56,754 nt of DNA from an uncultured Oscillospiraceae bacterium (GCA_904395865.1 CAJFNY010000049.1:1-56754), one strand, 5' to 3'. Positions 1 to 7,337 are shown, counted from the first letter of the stretch. Numbers and translations are program-made. Notes: generated from the letters alone by a model not told the origin.

Positions 1-6
1 CCGGCC

Positions 7-261
7 GAAGGATTCGGAGGGAGGGAAAGTGTGAAAGGCTGCTCCGCAGAGCGTGCCGGAGCGCAACCGCCCGCAACGCGGGCGGCGCTTGGCGCGGAGG
101 CGGGACCGTCAGGGTCCCCTGAAGGTGAATTGGCCGAAGGCCAAGAGAAGCCGGTCTGGACCGTTCGCGTTCAATCAAACCCGAATTTGCAACTTTTGAA
201 GTTGCAAATTCGTGCGCAGCTTGTCAAAAAATTCTCATAAGAGACTTTTTTGACAAGCTGC
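7..261 (+). repeat. Hairpin-rich intergenic repeat, copy 1 (long form)
   Basis: First copy of an element found again at 5163-5310. Bases 7-38 match 5163-5194 with one difference, and bases 164-261 match 5213-5310 with four differences in 98. The shared part holds a near-perfect stem (182-195 with 199-212, 3-base loop) and a 16-bp perfect stem, GCAGCTTGTCAAAAAA (216-231) with its complement (246-261), around a TCTC/GAGA mini-hairpin. The middle, 39-163, is found only here and has further small stems such as GGGACC/GGTCCC. Nothing supports a protein. The stretch 1-298 otherwise holds only the terminator at 262-284. Confidence 0.75.
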
Positions 262-284
262 GGCCCGGCGCAGAGCGCCGGGCC
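262..284. terminator. Terminator hairpin downstream of the DUF47 gene
   Basis: GGCCCGGCGC, AGA, GCGCCGGGCC forms a perfect 10-bp stem 15 bases past the stop of the minus-strand gene ending at 299. There is no long T-run on either side, so efficiency is uncertain. Confidence 0.55.
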
Positions 285-298
285 CTTTGGTGTCTTGA

Positions 299-922
299 TC
301 AGGTGTTGCCGATGGCCAGGTTCTCGACGATGTCGGCCACGTCCTCGCAGGCGTCGAAGCAGCGCTCGAAGAAGTCGTAGATCTCACGCCAGATCACCAG
401 CTGCAGAAGATCCTCCACGCCGGTGTGCAGGCGGCGCATGGCCTCCATGTACATGGCGTCGCCCTCCTCCTCGATGTGGTTGACGAGGATGATGTACTCG
501 TTGAGCTTCTTGGACTTCTTGAAGTGCCGGAACTCCTGGAGCAGCTGCCGCGTGGCGTCGGTGCAGCGGACCAGCAGCTTGGCGAAGTCGGCCGCGTCGC
601 TGCGCATCCGGCGGACGCCGGTGATGCGCATGCGGATCAGGATGTCCTCCACCGAGTCGGTGACGCTGTCCACGGCCTGGATCAGCGTCAGGATGTCGTC
701 CCGCTCCAGCGGCGTGATGAACGCCCGGGAGACCTTGGAGACCAGCTCATGCTTGACCTCGTCGCCCCGGTGCTCGATGGCGTGGAGGTCCTCCAGCTGT
801 GCCGGCAGCTTCTCCGGATCGTAGTTGATGATGGCGTCGTGGACCATGGCTGCCGCGTCGCAGGAGGCCTCGATGCCGCGGACAAAGGCGTCAAACGTAA
901 AGTCCTCGTTTTTCTTGGGCAT
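299..922 (-). CDS. DUF47/PhoU-like phosphate transport accessory protein
   Basis: A 207-residue cytosolic, all-helical protein of the DUF47 (PhoU_div, TIGR00153) family. These proteins are encoded next to PiT transporters and are thought to modulate phosphate uptake. The start MPKKNEDF lies 17 bases after the pit stop and has an AAAGGAT ribosome site. Visible family features are the first helix with LHAIEHRGDEVKHEL and the second half with LVNHIEEEGDAMYMEAMRRL, the two acidic E/D-rich segments that resemble the metal-binding repeats of PhoU. It is the second gene of a two-gene pit operon. Family assignment is firm; the biochemical role is inferred from the family and the neighbour. Confidence 0.9.
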   Translation of the reverse strand: MPKKNEDFTFDAFVRGIEASCDAAAMVHDAIINYDPEKLPAQLEDLHAIEHRGDEVKHELVSKVSRAFITPLERDDILTLIQAVDSVTDSVEDILIRMRITGVRRMRSDAADFAKLLVRCTDATRQLLQEFRHFKKSKKLNEYIILVNHIEEEGDAMYMEAMRRLHTGVEDLLQLVIWREIYDFFERCFDACEDVADIVENLAIGNT

Positions 923-939
923 TGTGCACGCATCCTTTC

Positions 940-1992
940 CTAAAACAGGGCGATAAAGAGCTTCGCCATGAAGAATCCGATCAGGCCGCAGCCGGGGAAC
1001 GTCAGCACCCAGGTCAGCACCATGTCCCGCACCACGTCGAAGTGGATGGACGACAGCCGCCGGGAGGCGCCGACGCCCATGATGGCCGTCGTCTTGGTGT
1101 GGGTCGTGCTGACCGGCAGGCCGAACACCGACGAGACCAGCAGGCACGTAGCGCCGGCCATGTCGGCGGCGAAGCCCTGGTACGGCTCCAGGTGCACCAT
1201 GTCCATGCCCACCGACTTGATGATCTTGTAGCCGCCCAGGGACGTGCCCAGGGCCATGATGGCCGAGCAGAGCAGCATCATCCAGACCGGGAGCACGAAC
1301 GTTCCGGTATTGGCGTCGCCCCGGGCCAGGAACACGCCCAGCATCAGGACACCCATGAACTTCTGCCCGTCCTGGGCGCCGTGCATGAACGACATGGCCG
1401 CGCCGCCGAACACCTGCGCCCCGCGGAAGAAGCCGACGGTCCTGCGCCGGTCCATGTTCCGGCAGACGAACTCCGTCAGCCGCGTGTAGAGGAAGCCGGT
1501 GCCGAAACCCAGCACCGTGGAGAGCACCAGGCCGTAGATGACCTTCATCCACTCCCCGCCGTTGATACCGGCGGTGCCGCCGTGGAGCGCAATGGCCGCG
1601 CCGGAAAGGCCGGCGATCAGCGCGTGGCTCTCACTGGTGGGAATACCGAAATACCAGGCGACGACGGCCCAGAGGATGATCGCGAACAGGGCCGCGCAAA
1701 GGGCGGTGGTGGCTTCGCCGGTGTTGCCGCCGAAATTCACCATGTTGGTGATGGTGGCCGCAACGGTGGCATTGATCAGCGTCATCAGCAGCACGCCGAG
1801 GAAATTGAACACCGCCGACATCAGCACCGCCGCCCGCGGAGAAATGCAGCGGGTCGCCACACACGTGGCAATGGCGTTGGGTGCATCGGTCCACCCGTTG
1901 ACGAAAATGACGCCCAGCGTCAGGAGCACGGTGACGAGCAGCACCGGGCTTCCGCCCAGCTGCTCCAGGAACCATGAGAGTGTGATCTCCAC
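940..1992 (-). CDS. pit: PiT family inorganic phosphate transporter
   Basis: A 350-residue integral membrane protein of the PHO4/PiT family, which carries inorganic phosphate by cation-coupled symport. The N-terminal signature GWTDAPNAIATCVATRCISP and the inverted second copy near the C-terminus (PVSTTHTKTTAIMGVG) are both present, separated by about ten hydrophobic segments. The length matches the short bacterial Pit proteins. I place the start at a GTG (VEITLSWF) because GAGGAAGAG lies just upstream; the same frame stays open far further upstream only because of GC content. The upstream region 2073-2121 carries tandem Pho-box-like hexamers, so induction by phosphate starvation is likely. 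The gene is followed at once by its DUF47 partner. Confidence 0.93.
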   Translation of the reverse strand: MEITLSWFLEQLGGSPVLLVTVLLTLGVIFVNGWTDAPNAIATCVATRCISPRAAVLMSAVFNFLGVLLMTLINATVAATITNMVNFGGNTGEATTALCAALFAIILWAVVAWYFGIPTSESHALIAGLSGAAIALHGGTAGINGGEWMKVIYGLVLSTVLGFGTGFLYTRLTEFVCRNMDRRRTVGFFRGAQVFGGAAMSFMHGAQDGQKFMGVLMLGVFLARGDANTGTFVLPVWMMLLCSAIMALGTSLGGYKIIKSVGMDMVHLEPYQGFAADMAGATCLLVSSVFGLPVSTTHTKTTAIMGVGASRRLSSIHFDVVRDMVLTWVLTFPGCGLIGFFMAKLFIALF

Positions 1993-2072
1993 CGTTTCTC
2001 TTCCTCCCCAGTCTTTTGGATGCAGGACTCTGTAAAATGCGATACTGCCCTTTTTATGATATCGAAAATCCT

Positions 2073-2121
2073 CGTAAATTTCTATTAAAATTCTGTCGAA
2101 TATTGTAAAGATTTCGTTAAA
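2073..2121 (-). promoter_or_regulatory. Tandem Pho-box-like hexamers upstream of pit
   Basis: Read on the minus strand, five hexamers follow one another at 10-12 base steps: TTTAAC (2116-2121), TTTACA (2104-2109), TCGACA (2094-2099), TTTAAT (2084-2089) and TTTACG (2073-2078). This resembles the PhoP box of Firmicutes (TTAACA-like hexamers repeated about every 11 bases). The block sits in an AT-rich island about 80 bases before pit. PhoP binding is inferred. Confidence 0.5.
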
Positions 2122-2199
2122 TTTTCGGAGTATTCTGAAAACTGCCGCCTTTTCCCGTCCGGAGCGGCGGCAAAGGGCGCAAAAATGCCCGGCACTTCC

Positions 2200-2228
2200 T
2201 TGCAAACCGCCGGGCGCTGTGCTATCAT
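2200..2228 (+). promoter_or_regulatory. Sigma-70-type promoter for the first SLH gene
   Basis: TTGCAA (2200-2205) and TATCAT (2223-2228) are separated by exactly 17 bases, and the SLH start codon lies about 60 bases downstream behind AGGAGG. Confidence 0.55.
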
Positions 2229-2286
2229 CAGAATACGCAGGCCCCGCCTGCGAGTTCAGAAAGACAGAATCGTTAGGAGGAACCAC

Positions 2287-3696
2287 ATGATGAAACGCTT
2301 TGTCAAGCTGCTGGTGCTCACGGTGGCGCTGGCGGCACTGCTGGCGGTTTCCGCCTTCGCAGCCGACTTCACACACTGTGCCGACGCGCTCCATGAGTTG
2401 GGCCTGTTCCAGGGCACCGACGCCGGCTACGACCTGGATCGCGCTCCCACCCGCGCCGAGGCGGCCGCCATGCTCGTCCGCCTGCTGGGCGCCGAGGAGG
2501 AGGCCCAGGCCATCGAGGCGTACACCGCCCCCTTCACCGACGTCCGCGAGTGGGCGCAGCCGTACGTGCAGTATCTGTATGACAACGGCCTGTCCAACGG
2601 CATGGACGATACCACCTTCGGCGCCAGCCGTCCCTGCACGGCCCAGCAGTACGCCACCTTCCTGCTGCGCGCCCTGGGCTACTCCGACGCCGAGGGCGGC
2701 GACTTCACGTACGCCACGGCTCTGGACTTTGCCCGGGAGCTGGGCGTCGTGGACGACCTGAACTGCGATCCGCAGAACTTCCTGCGGGACGATGTGGCCG
2801 CCATGAGCTTCACGGCCCTGGCCACGGCCCCCAAGACGGGTGAGGCCGACCTGCTGACGAAGCTGGTGGACGACGGCGCCATCGACGACGCCAAGGGCTA
2901 CGACGAGATGTTCGAGGCGTACCGCGCCTACGTCGCCGCCTCTGCCTCCTCTGCGGACGAGACGAACGTCTCCATGTACCTGGAAATGAGCATGGACGTC
3001 ACCATCGCCAACGCGCCCCTCATGTCTGCGGAAGTGAGCACCGACGTGGCCATGATCGCCAACCCGGAGCAGATGGATGAGACCCAGATGGCCTACACCA
3101 TGGATATGACCATGACCATCGACCCCGACATGGCCGAGTCGGCCGGCATGACCGCCGAGGATGCCACCACCCAGGTCACCGTCAACTGCTACTACACCGA
3201 CGGCGCCCTCTACATGGACTCCATGGGTCAGAAGATCCGGATGCCGCTGTCCTTTGAGGAGTACATGGGCCAGATGCCCGCTGCCGCCGAGTCGTCCAGG
3301 GAGCCGCTCTCCGCGTTCTCCGACATCACCCGCACCACCCGCGGCGGCATCACGTACTACGAGGTGACGTACGCCACTGCCCCGTTCAACAGCCTGATCG
3401 GCACGGTGCTCTCCATGATGCCCACCGAGGAGATGGGCATGTCCGGCGAGCTGTCCATCGGTGAGCTGACCATGACCATGGGCTTCCGCGGCGACAGCCT
3501 GGAGACCATGGAGATGACGATGGCCATGACCATGGAGGCCGAGGGCCAGACCGTCACCGTCAACATGACGGCCGACATCTCCGACATCGTCCTGGGCGAC
3601 GCCGTCACCGTCACCCTGCCCGACGATCTGGGCACGTACGTTGACGTTTCCGACATCGCCGCCGCTTCGCCGGAGCAGGAAGCTGCCTCCGTGTAA
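2287..3696 (+). CDS. S-layer-homology protein with a methionine-rich LolA-like C-terminal domain
   Basis: A 469-residue exported protein. Residues 1-24 form a signal peptide (MMKRFVKLLVLTVALAAL, cleavage near AFAAD). Residues about 27-200 carry SLH-type repeats, recognisable from APTRAEAAAMLVRLLGA, PFTDVREWAQPYVQYLYDNG and a second AAMSFTALA element; these usually anchor proteins to secondary cell-wall polymers. The C-terminal half has alternating Met/Thr strands (for example MTMAMTMEAEG) and motifs such as YYTDGALYMDSMGQKI, resembling the LolA/LppX-like fold of DUF6612-type proteins, which would suggest binding a hydrophobic ligand (inference). AGGAGG precedes the start by 6 bases. A paralogue with the same N-terminal half follows at 3841. 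Confidence 0.85.
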   Translation: MMKRFVKLLVLTVALAALLAVSAFAADFTHCADALHELGLFQGTDAGYDLDRAPTRAEAAAMLVRLLGAEEEAQAIEAYTAPFTDVREWAQPYVQYLYDNGLSNGMDDTTFGASRPCTAQQYATFLLRALGYSDAEGGDFTYATALDFARELGVVDDLNCDPQNFLRDDVAAMSFTALATAPKTGEADLLTKLVDDGAIDDAKGYDEMFEAYRAYVAASASSADETNVSMYLEMSMDVTIANAPLMSAEVSTDVAMIANPEQMDETQMAYTMDMTMTIDPDMAESAGMTAEDATTQVTVNCYYTDGALYMDSMGQKIRMPLSFEEYMGQMPAAAESSREPLSAFSDITRTTRGGITYYEVTYATAPFNSLIGTVLSMMPTEEMGMSGELSIGELTMTMGFRGDSLETMEMTMAMTMEAEGQTVTVNMTADISDIVLGDAVTVTLPDDLGTYVDVSDIAAASPEQEAASV

Positions 3697-3718
3697 GCGT
3701 CCCAGTTTCCGCATACCG

Positions 3719-3753
3719 CGTGCCGCAGGGTTCCCCTGCGGCACGTCGTTTTT
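3719..3753 (+). terminator. Rho-independent terminator of the first SLH gene
   Basis: CGTGCCGCAGGG (3719-3730) pairs perfectly with CCCTGCGGCACG (3734-3745), followed after three bases by TTTTT. It lies 23 bases past the stop. Confidence 0.85.
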
Positions 3754-3789
3754 GTAGCCGCCTGTTGCCGGACTGTAACCGTTCTGTGG

Positions 3790-3819
3790 TTGCATTCCGC
3801 GGGGCGGCCGGTGTAAACT
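3790..3819 (+). promoter_or_regulatory. Promoter for the second SLH gene
   Basis: TTGCAT (3790-3795) and TAAACT (3814-3819) are 18 bases apart, just upstream of an AAAGGAGG ribosome site and the ATG at 3841. Together with the terminator at 3719 this makes the gene a separate transcription unit. Confidence 0.5.
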
Positions 3820-3840
3820 GAGAAAAAAGGAGGGAGCTCC

Positions 3841-5094
3841 ATGAAACGCACGATCCGCACGCTGGCCGCGCTGCTGGCCGCGGTGCTGCTGCTGGCGCCG
3901 GCGGCGCTGGCCGCAGACCTCTCGGAGCACGCCAGCCTCCTCCGCTCCGCCGACCTGCTGCTGGGCACCGACCGCGGCCTGGAGCTGGAGCGCGCCCCCA
4001 CCCGGGCCGAGGCGGCCGCCATGCTCGTCCGTCTGCTGGGCGCCGAGGAGGCGGCGCTGTCGGCGGAGGCGTACACCGCGCCGTTCACCGACGTCCGGGA
4101 CTGGGCCGCACCGTACGTCCAGTACCTCTGGGAGCGCGGCCTCGTCCGCGGCATCGACGGCGACACCTTCGGCAGCGCCCTGCCGTGCACGGCCCAGCAG
4201 TACGCAGCGCTGCTGCTGCGTGCCCTGGGCCGCGAACCGGACTACGACGCGGCGCTGGCCGAGGCAGAGACCCTGGGCATCGTCAACGCCGTCACGTGCC
4301 CCGGCGGCTCGCTGACCCGCGAGCAGATGGCGGCCATGAGCTGCGCGGCCCTGGCCTGCGCCCCGGTGTCCGGCGGGCCGGACCTGCTGGCAAACCTGGA
4401 GGCGGCCGGCGCCATTCCGGAGCAGGCCCGGCTCCGCGAGGCGGTGGACGGCTGGAACGCGTACCGGAGCGCGGCGATCTCCCTGCCCCAGGGGCCGTAC
4501 ACCGTCACGGCGGTGCTGCTGCTGGACGGCTACTGGACCATGACCACCGATGACGGCACCGTGGAGGGCCGCCGGGCCGAGGCCACCGTGACCGTGGACC
4601 CGGCTGCGGAGCAGTTCGTCTGCACCGTCTCCGGCGAGGATCCGGAGCTGCCCGGCTGGCCGGCAGCGCCGGTGACGATGGCCTGGGCCGACGGCTTCCT
4701 CTACGTGGACGACGGCACCTCCCGCACCCGCCAGCCCCTGTCCTTCGCCGACGCCCTGGCCCGGACGCCGCAGCGGATGGCGGCCAACGCCGCGTCCGTC
4801 AAGCCCCTGGGCTCGTACTACGCGGCCACGGCGACGCCGGATGCCTGGCGCGTCCAGCTCTGCCCAGGCGTATACGGCCTCTGGGACGGCCTGCATCCCA
4901 CCGGCACCGAGACGCTCAGCGAGGAGCTGACCGTCGGCCCCGGCGGCGTCCTCCGGACGGTGGCGGCGGACCTGGGCGCGTACACGGTGGCCTCCGGCCG
5001 GCAGACGTACACGGTGCATCTGACGGTGGCGCCGGCCGCCGCCGTGGACCTGCCGGGCGACCTGGCCGAATACGGCGACCTGCCGGCGCAGTGA
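3841..5094 (+). CDS. S-layer-homology domain protein, paralogue of the preceding gene
   Basis: A 417-residue exported protein with a 24-residue signal peptide (LAALLAAVLLLAPAALAAD). The N-terminal half repeats the SLH layout of the neighbour almost word for word: APTRAEAAAMLVRLLGAEE, YTAPFTDVRDWAAPYVQYL, LPCTAQQYAALLLRALG and the second element LTREQMAAMSCAALA. The C-terminal half (from about residue 215) is diverged and lacks the methionine richness, but keeps a similar strand pattern ending in VDLPGDLAEYGDL, which matches VTLPDDLGTYVDV of the neighbour. The pair therefore arose by tandem duplication. It is probably attached to the cell wall; the function of the C-terminal domain is unknown. 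Confidence 0.85.
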   Translation: MKRTIRTLAALLAAVLLLAPAALAADLSEHASLLRSADLLLGTDRGLELERAPTRAEAAAMLVRLLGAEEAALSAEAYTAPFTDVRDWAAPYVQYLWERGLVRGIDGDTFGSALPCTAQQYAALLLRALGREPDYDAALAEAETLGIVNAVTCPGGSLTREQMAAMSCAALACAPVSGGPDLLANLEAAGAIPEQARLREAVDGWNAYRSAAISLPQGPYTVTAVLLLDGYWTMTTDDGTVEGRRAEATVTVDPAAEQFVCTVSGEDPELPGWPAAPVTMAWADGFLYVDDGTSRTRQPLSFADALARTPQRMAANAASVKPLGSYYAATATPDAWRVQLCPGVYGLWDGLHPTGTETLSEELTVGPGGVLRTVAADLGAYTVASGRQTYTVHLTVAPAAAVDLPGDLAEYGDLPAQ

Positions 5095-5108
5095 GCGCAG
5101 AGAAAAGA

Positions 5109-5136
5109 AGCCCTCCGGCTCCCATGCCGGAGGGCT
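5109..5136. terminator. Terminator-like hairpin after the second SLH gene
   Basis: AGCCCTCCGGC and GCCGGAGGGCT form an 11-bp stem with a 6-base loop, 15 bases past the stop. No T-run follows. Nearly the same hairpin recurs at 5311-5336. Confidence 0.55.
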
Positions 5137-5162
5137 GAGACTGCCAAAAAACCGTTCTGGCT

Positions 5163-5310
5163 GAAGGATTCGGAGGGAGGGATAGTGTGAAAGGGAACCG
5201 TCAGGGTTCCCTTTCGCGTTCAATCAAACCTGAATTTGCAACTTTTGAAGTTGCAAATTCGTGCACAGCTTGTCAAAAAATTCTCGTGAGAGACTTTTTT
5301 GACAAGCTGC
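5163..5310 (+). repeat. Hairpin-rich intergenic repeat, copy 2 (short form)
   Basis: Second copy of the element at 7-261, in the same orientation. The middle part is only 18 bases (5195-5212) against 125 in copy 1, and closes a stem AAAGGGAACC/GGTTCCCTTT. The strongest stem is CAGCTTGTCAAAAAA (5266-5280) with its perfect complement (5295-5309). Two of the four differences from copy 1 fall in the loop of this stem. A 61-codon GTG frame starts inside at 5187 but is not open across copy 1, so I treat the element as non-coding. Confidence 0.75.
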
Positions 5311-5340
5311 GCCCTCCGGCTCCCATGCCGGAGGGCTTTC
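5311..5340. terminator. Terminator hairpin next to the TIGR04076 gene
   Basis: GCCCTCCGGC and GCCGGAGGGC form a 10-bp stem with loop TCCCAT, and CTTTC follows on the plus side. The hairpin is immediately adjacent to the 3' end of the minus-strand gene ending at 5347. Confidence 0.6.
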
Positions 5341-5346
5341 TGCGCG

Positions 5347-5667
5347 CTATTGCTCCACCCGCTCGACCTTGATGATGACGGGGCGCAGCCCGTCGTTGCA
5401 CGAGCAGATGGCCACGCCCCTGTGCCGCGGGTCGATCCAGTCGTCGTAGTACCAGCCGTCCTCCACCCCGTGGGCCAGGGCGAACACGTACTGGTAGATG
5501 GCCTTCCACGCCTCGTCGCAGAAGCCCTCGGGCCGGGAATAGTCGGTGTAGAACACCTGCCCCTCCCGCATCAGCGGGCACGGCCCCAGGCCCGGCACGC
5601 CGTACTCCCGGGCCAGGTCCTCCTGGAGCGTCGTCCGCAGGACGGTCAGCTTACATTTCTTCATCAT
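5347..5667 (-). CDS. TIGR04076 family small protein
   Basis: A 106-residue cytosolic protein. The opening MMKKCKLTVLRT, the central CPLMREGQVFYTDYSRPEGFCDEAW, and the closing ICSCNDGLRPVIIKVERVE are typical of the TIGR04076 family, whose function is unknown. Several cysteines lie in conserved positions (a CP pair near residue 30 and a CSC triplet near residue 90). The start is set at tandem ATGs behind AAGGAGG. It is a single gene facing the second SLH unit and divergent from the PadR operon. The family call is from recognition of sequence pattern only. Confidence 0.75.
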   Translation of the reverse strand: MMKKCKLTVLRTTLQEDLAREYGVPGLGPCPLMREGQVFYTDYSRPEGFCDEAWKAIYQYVFALAHGVEDGWYYDDWIDPRHRGVAICSCNDGLRPVIIKVERVEQ

Positions 5668-5714
5668 AAGACGCTTCGCCTCCTTCCCGTCCAGCATACC
5701 AGAAACCGCCCCCC

Positions 5715-5743
5715 TTGACAAGGGCGCGGCCGTGTGGTATATT
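5715..5743 (+). promoter_or_regulatory. Strong promoter of the padR operon
   Basis: TTGACA (5715-5720) and TATATT (5738-5743) with a 17-base spacer. Downstream, GGCAT and ATGCC arms and a TTGC/GCAA pair surround the likely start site, a plausible site for PadR self-regulation. Confidence 0.7.
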
Positions 5744-5791
5744 GGCATCACTATTTAGTATTGCAAAACAGCAATGCCTAGGAGGTGTGCC

Positions 5792-6148
5792 ATGGACGGC
5801 AAGACGGTCCAGCAGTTCAAGAAGGGCTCCCTGGAGCTGATCCTCCTGAGCCTCATCGGCCGGGGGGAGACGTACGGCTACGCCCTGCTGGAGGCCCTGA
5901 ACCGCGGCGGCGCGGCGGTGCTGGGCTACGCCCGGGAGGGGACGGTCTACCCGATCCTCTATCGGCTGGAGCGGGCCGGCCTGGTGCGCAGCCGGCTGGA
6001 GAAAGCGGCCGCCAACGGCGGCACCCGGAAGTACTACGCCCTGACCGACGACGGCCGCCGGCAGCTGCAGGCGCTGCGGGACTTCTGGCAGGCGTACCGG
6101 GCGTGCGTGGACGGATTTCTGGAGCAGCAGGAGGAGATGCAGCCATGA
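5792..6148 (+). CDS. PadR family transcriptional regulator
   Basis: A 118-residue winged-helix repressor of the PadR family. The typical opening FKKGSLELILLSLIGRGETYGYALLEAL is followed by the wing region EGTVYPILYRLERAGLVRS and KYYALTDDGRRQL, then a short C-terminal dimerisation helix. The start ATG (MDGKTVQQ) is preceded by TAGGAGGTG. The stop overlaps the next gene by 4 bases (ATGA), so it is co-translated with a membrane protein of the HAAS type, a standard PadR partner. It probably represses its own operon and responds to envelope stress (inference). Confidence 0.93.
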   Translation: MDGKTVQQFKKGSLELILLSLIGRGETYGYALLEALNRGGAAVLGYAREGTVYPILYRLERAGLVRSRLEKAAANGGTRKYYALTDDGRRQLQALRDFWQAYRACVDGFLEQQEEMQP

Positions 6149-6570
6149 CGAAGCAGCAGCAGGCGTACGTGCGCCGGGTGACGGAGACGCTGCCCCGGCG
6201 CTTCCGGCCGGAGGTGCGCCGGGATCTGGAGGAGGCGTTCGCCGAGGCCGCCGCCCGCGGCGAGCCGGCGGAGGCCGTGCTGGCGCGGCTGGGGCCGGCG
6301 GCGGAATACGCCGCGGCGCTCCGGGAGCAGCTGGGCGTCCGGCCGGTGCCGGTGTGGGTGCCGGCGGCGCTGCTGCTGGCGGCGGCCGGTCTGCTGGGGC
6401 TGTTCGCCTACCGGGTGGCCATGGCGCCGCCGCCGGATGCCATCGGCTACGCGGTCAGCGTCACGTCCATCCAGCTCACCGGGTCGGGGCTGCCCAGCTG
6501 GTGCCTGCCGGTCCTGGCAGCTGCGGCAGTGGTCGCGGCAGTGCTGCTGTGGCGGAGGTGCCGCCGGTGA
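6145..6570 (+). CDS. HAAS/DUF1700-like small membrane protein
   Basis: A 141-residue protein. Residues 1-65 form a charged helical domain (TLPRRFRPEVRRDLEEAFAEA, with LARLGPAAEYAAALREQ), like the HAAS domains found next to PadR regulators. Two hydrophobic segments follow, near residues 72-92 and 117-136, separated by about 25 residues of probable extracytoplasmic loop. The protein ends in arginines. It overlaps padR by 4 bases and the following lipoprotein gene by 4 bases (GTGA), so the three are one operon. The molecular function is unknown. Confidence 0.75.
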   Translation: MTKQQQAYVRRVTETLPRRFRPEVRRDLEEAFAEAAARGEPAEAVLARLGPAAEYAAALREQLGVRPVPVWVPAALLLAAAGLLGLFAYRVAMAPPPDAIGYAVSVTSIQLTGSGLPSWCLPVLAAAAVVAAVLLWRRCRR

Positions 6571-6971
6571 GGCGGGCGGCGGCCGTCCTGGCGCTGCTCC
6601 TGCTGCTGAGCAGTTGTGCCCCGGCGCAGCCGCCGCTGGAGGGGACGTGGCGGCTGTTCACGGCCCAGACCGGCCCGGACGGCGCCGTGGTGGCCTGCGC
6701 CCCCGGCCTATGGGCGTGGGATGGGGCGCGGCAGGTGGACGTGACCATGGCCGTGGGCGACGGGACGTTCTCCATCACCGGCGGCGGCAGCGGCACCGAC
6801 GGCGCGTGGCAGCGGGACGGCCGGTTCTACACCTTCGACACCGGCGCGGCGTCCGGCCCGGCATCGTGCAGCTGGACCGTCTACGACGACGGCAGCCGCC
6901 GGGCCACGCTGGTCGTCACCCTGGGGGAGTACAGCCTGACGTTCTACCCGGCGGACGATTTTCCGGCATAA
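6567..6971 (+). CDS. Small lipoprotein of the padR operon
   Basis: A 134-residue protein with a lipoprotein signal peptide: a hydrophobic run AAAVLALLLLL ends in the lipobox LSSC, giving a lipidated cysteine near residue 17. The mature part is short and strand-rich (EGTWRLFTAQTG, then TFSITGGGSGTDGAWQRDG), with alternating patterns like lipocalin-type domains of other small lipoproteins. The start is GTG, overlapping the previous stop, with GGAGGTG 6 bases upstream. I do not recognise a specific family; function unknown. Confidence 0.7.
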   Translation: MRRAAAVLALLLLLSSCAPAQPPLEGTWRLFTAQTGPDGAVVACAPGLWAWDGARQVDVTMAVGDGTFSITGGGSGTDGAWQRDGRFYTFDTGAASGPASCSWTVYDDGSRRATLVVTLGEYSLTFYPADDFPA

Positions 6972-6996
6972 GCCTGTCCCGGCGCGCATATACAAT
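6966..6996 (+). promoter_or_regulatory. Possible sigma-E-type promoter of yabP
   Basis: GCATAA near 6966-6971 and CATATACAAT near 6987-6996, about 15 bases apart, resemble a sporulation sigma-E promoter (ATA in the -35, CATACAAT-like -10). The position suits yabP, a sigma-E gene in Bacillus. Tentative. Confidence 0.3.
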
Positions 6997-7026
6997 GGCG
7001 AGGAGCAAAACGCTCCCCGCCTTTTT
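6997..7026 (+). terminator. Terminator of the padR operon
   Basis: GGCG-A-GGAGC pairs with GCTCC-C-CGCC around loop AAAAC, followed by TTTTT (7022-7026). It lies 26 bases past the lipoprotein stop. Confidence 0.75.
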
Positions 7027-7045
7027 GCTTGGAAGGAGGATCCCC

Positions 7046-7336
7046 ATGGCAGCATATCCGCAGGAAGACAAGTCCCTGGAGCTGCCCCACCGGCTGGTGC
7101 TGGAGGGCCGCAGCAAGCTGAATCTCACCGGCGTCACCGACGTGGAGAGCTTCGACGAGAACACCGCCGTGCTCCACACCACCCGCGGCACCCTGGTGCT
7201 CCGCGGGCGGCAGCTGCATCTGTCCCTGCTGAGCCTGGACGGCGGCCAGGTCCACGTGGACGGCACCGTGGACTCCATGGTCTACGAGGACGACCAGCGG
7301 ACGGCCGGCGGCTTCCTGGCCCGGCTCTTCGGCTGA
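7046..7336 (+). CDS. yabP: Sporulation protein YabP
   Basis: A 96-residue protein of the YabP/YqfC family. The pattern PHRLVLEGRSKLNLTGVTDVE, then ENTAVLHTTRGTLVLRGRQLHLSLL and the closing VDGTVDSMVYED match the family closely. In Bacillus, YabP is made in the mother cell under sigma-E and is needed for the spore coat. AAGGAGG lies 7 bases before the ATG. It is followed two bases later by yabQ, the usual order. A terminator and a possible sigma-E promoter lie just upstream, so this begins a new unit. Confidence 0.93.
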   Translation: MAAYPQEDKSLELPHRLVLEGRSKLNLTGVTDVESFDENTAVLHTTRGTLVLRGRQLHLSLLSLDGGQVHVDGTVDSMVYEDDQRTAGGFLARLFG

Positions 7337-7337
7337 G

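Noticed and set aside
940..5223. A 1427-codon minus-strand frame
   Set aside because: Only its last 350 codons (PiT) have protein character. The rest runs antisense to two clear SLH genes and is a GC-driven shadow.
5187..5372. A small 61-codon GTG frame inside repeat copy 2
   Set aside because: It has a good ribosome site, but copy 1 does not keep the frame from start to end, and the conserved part is explained by palindromes.
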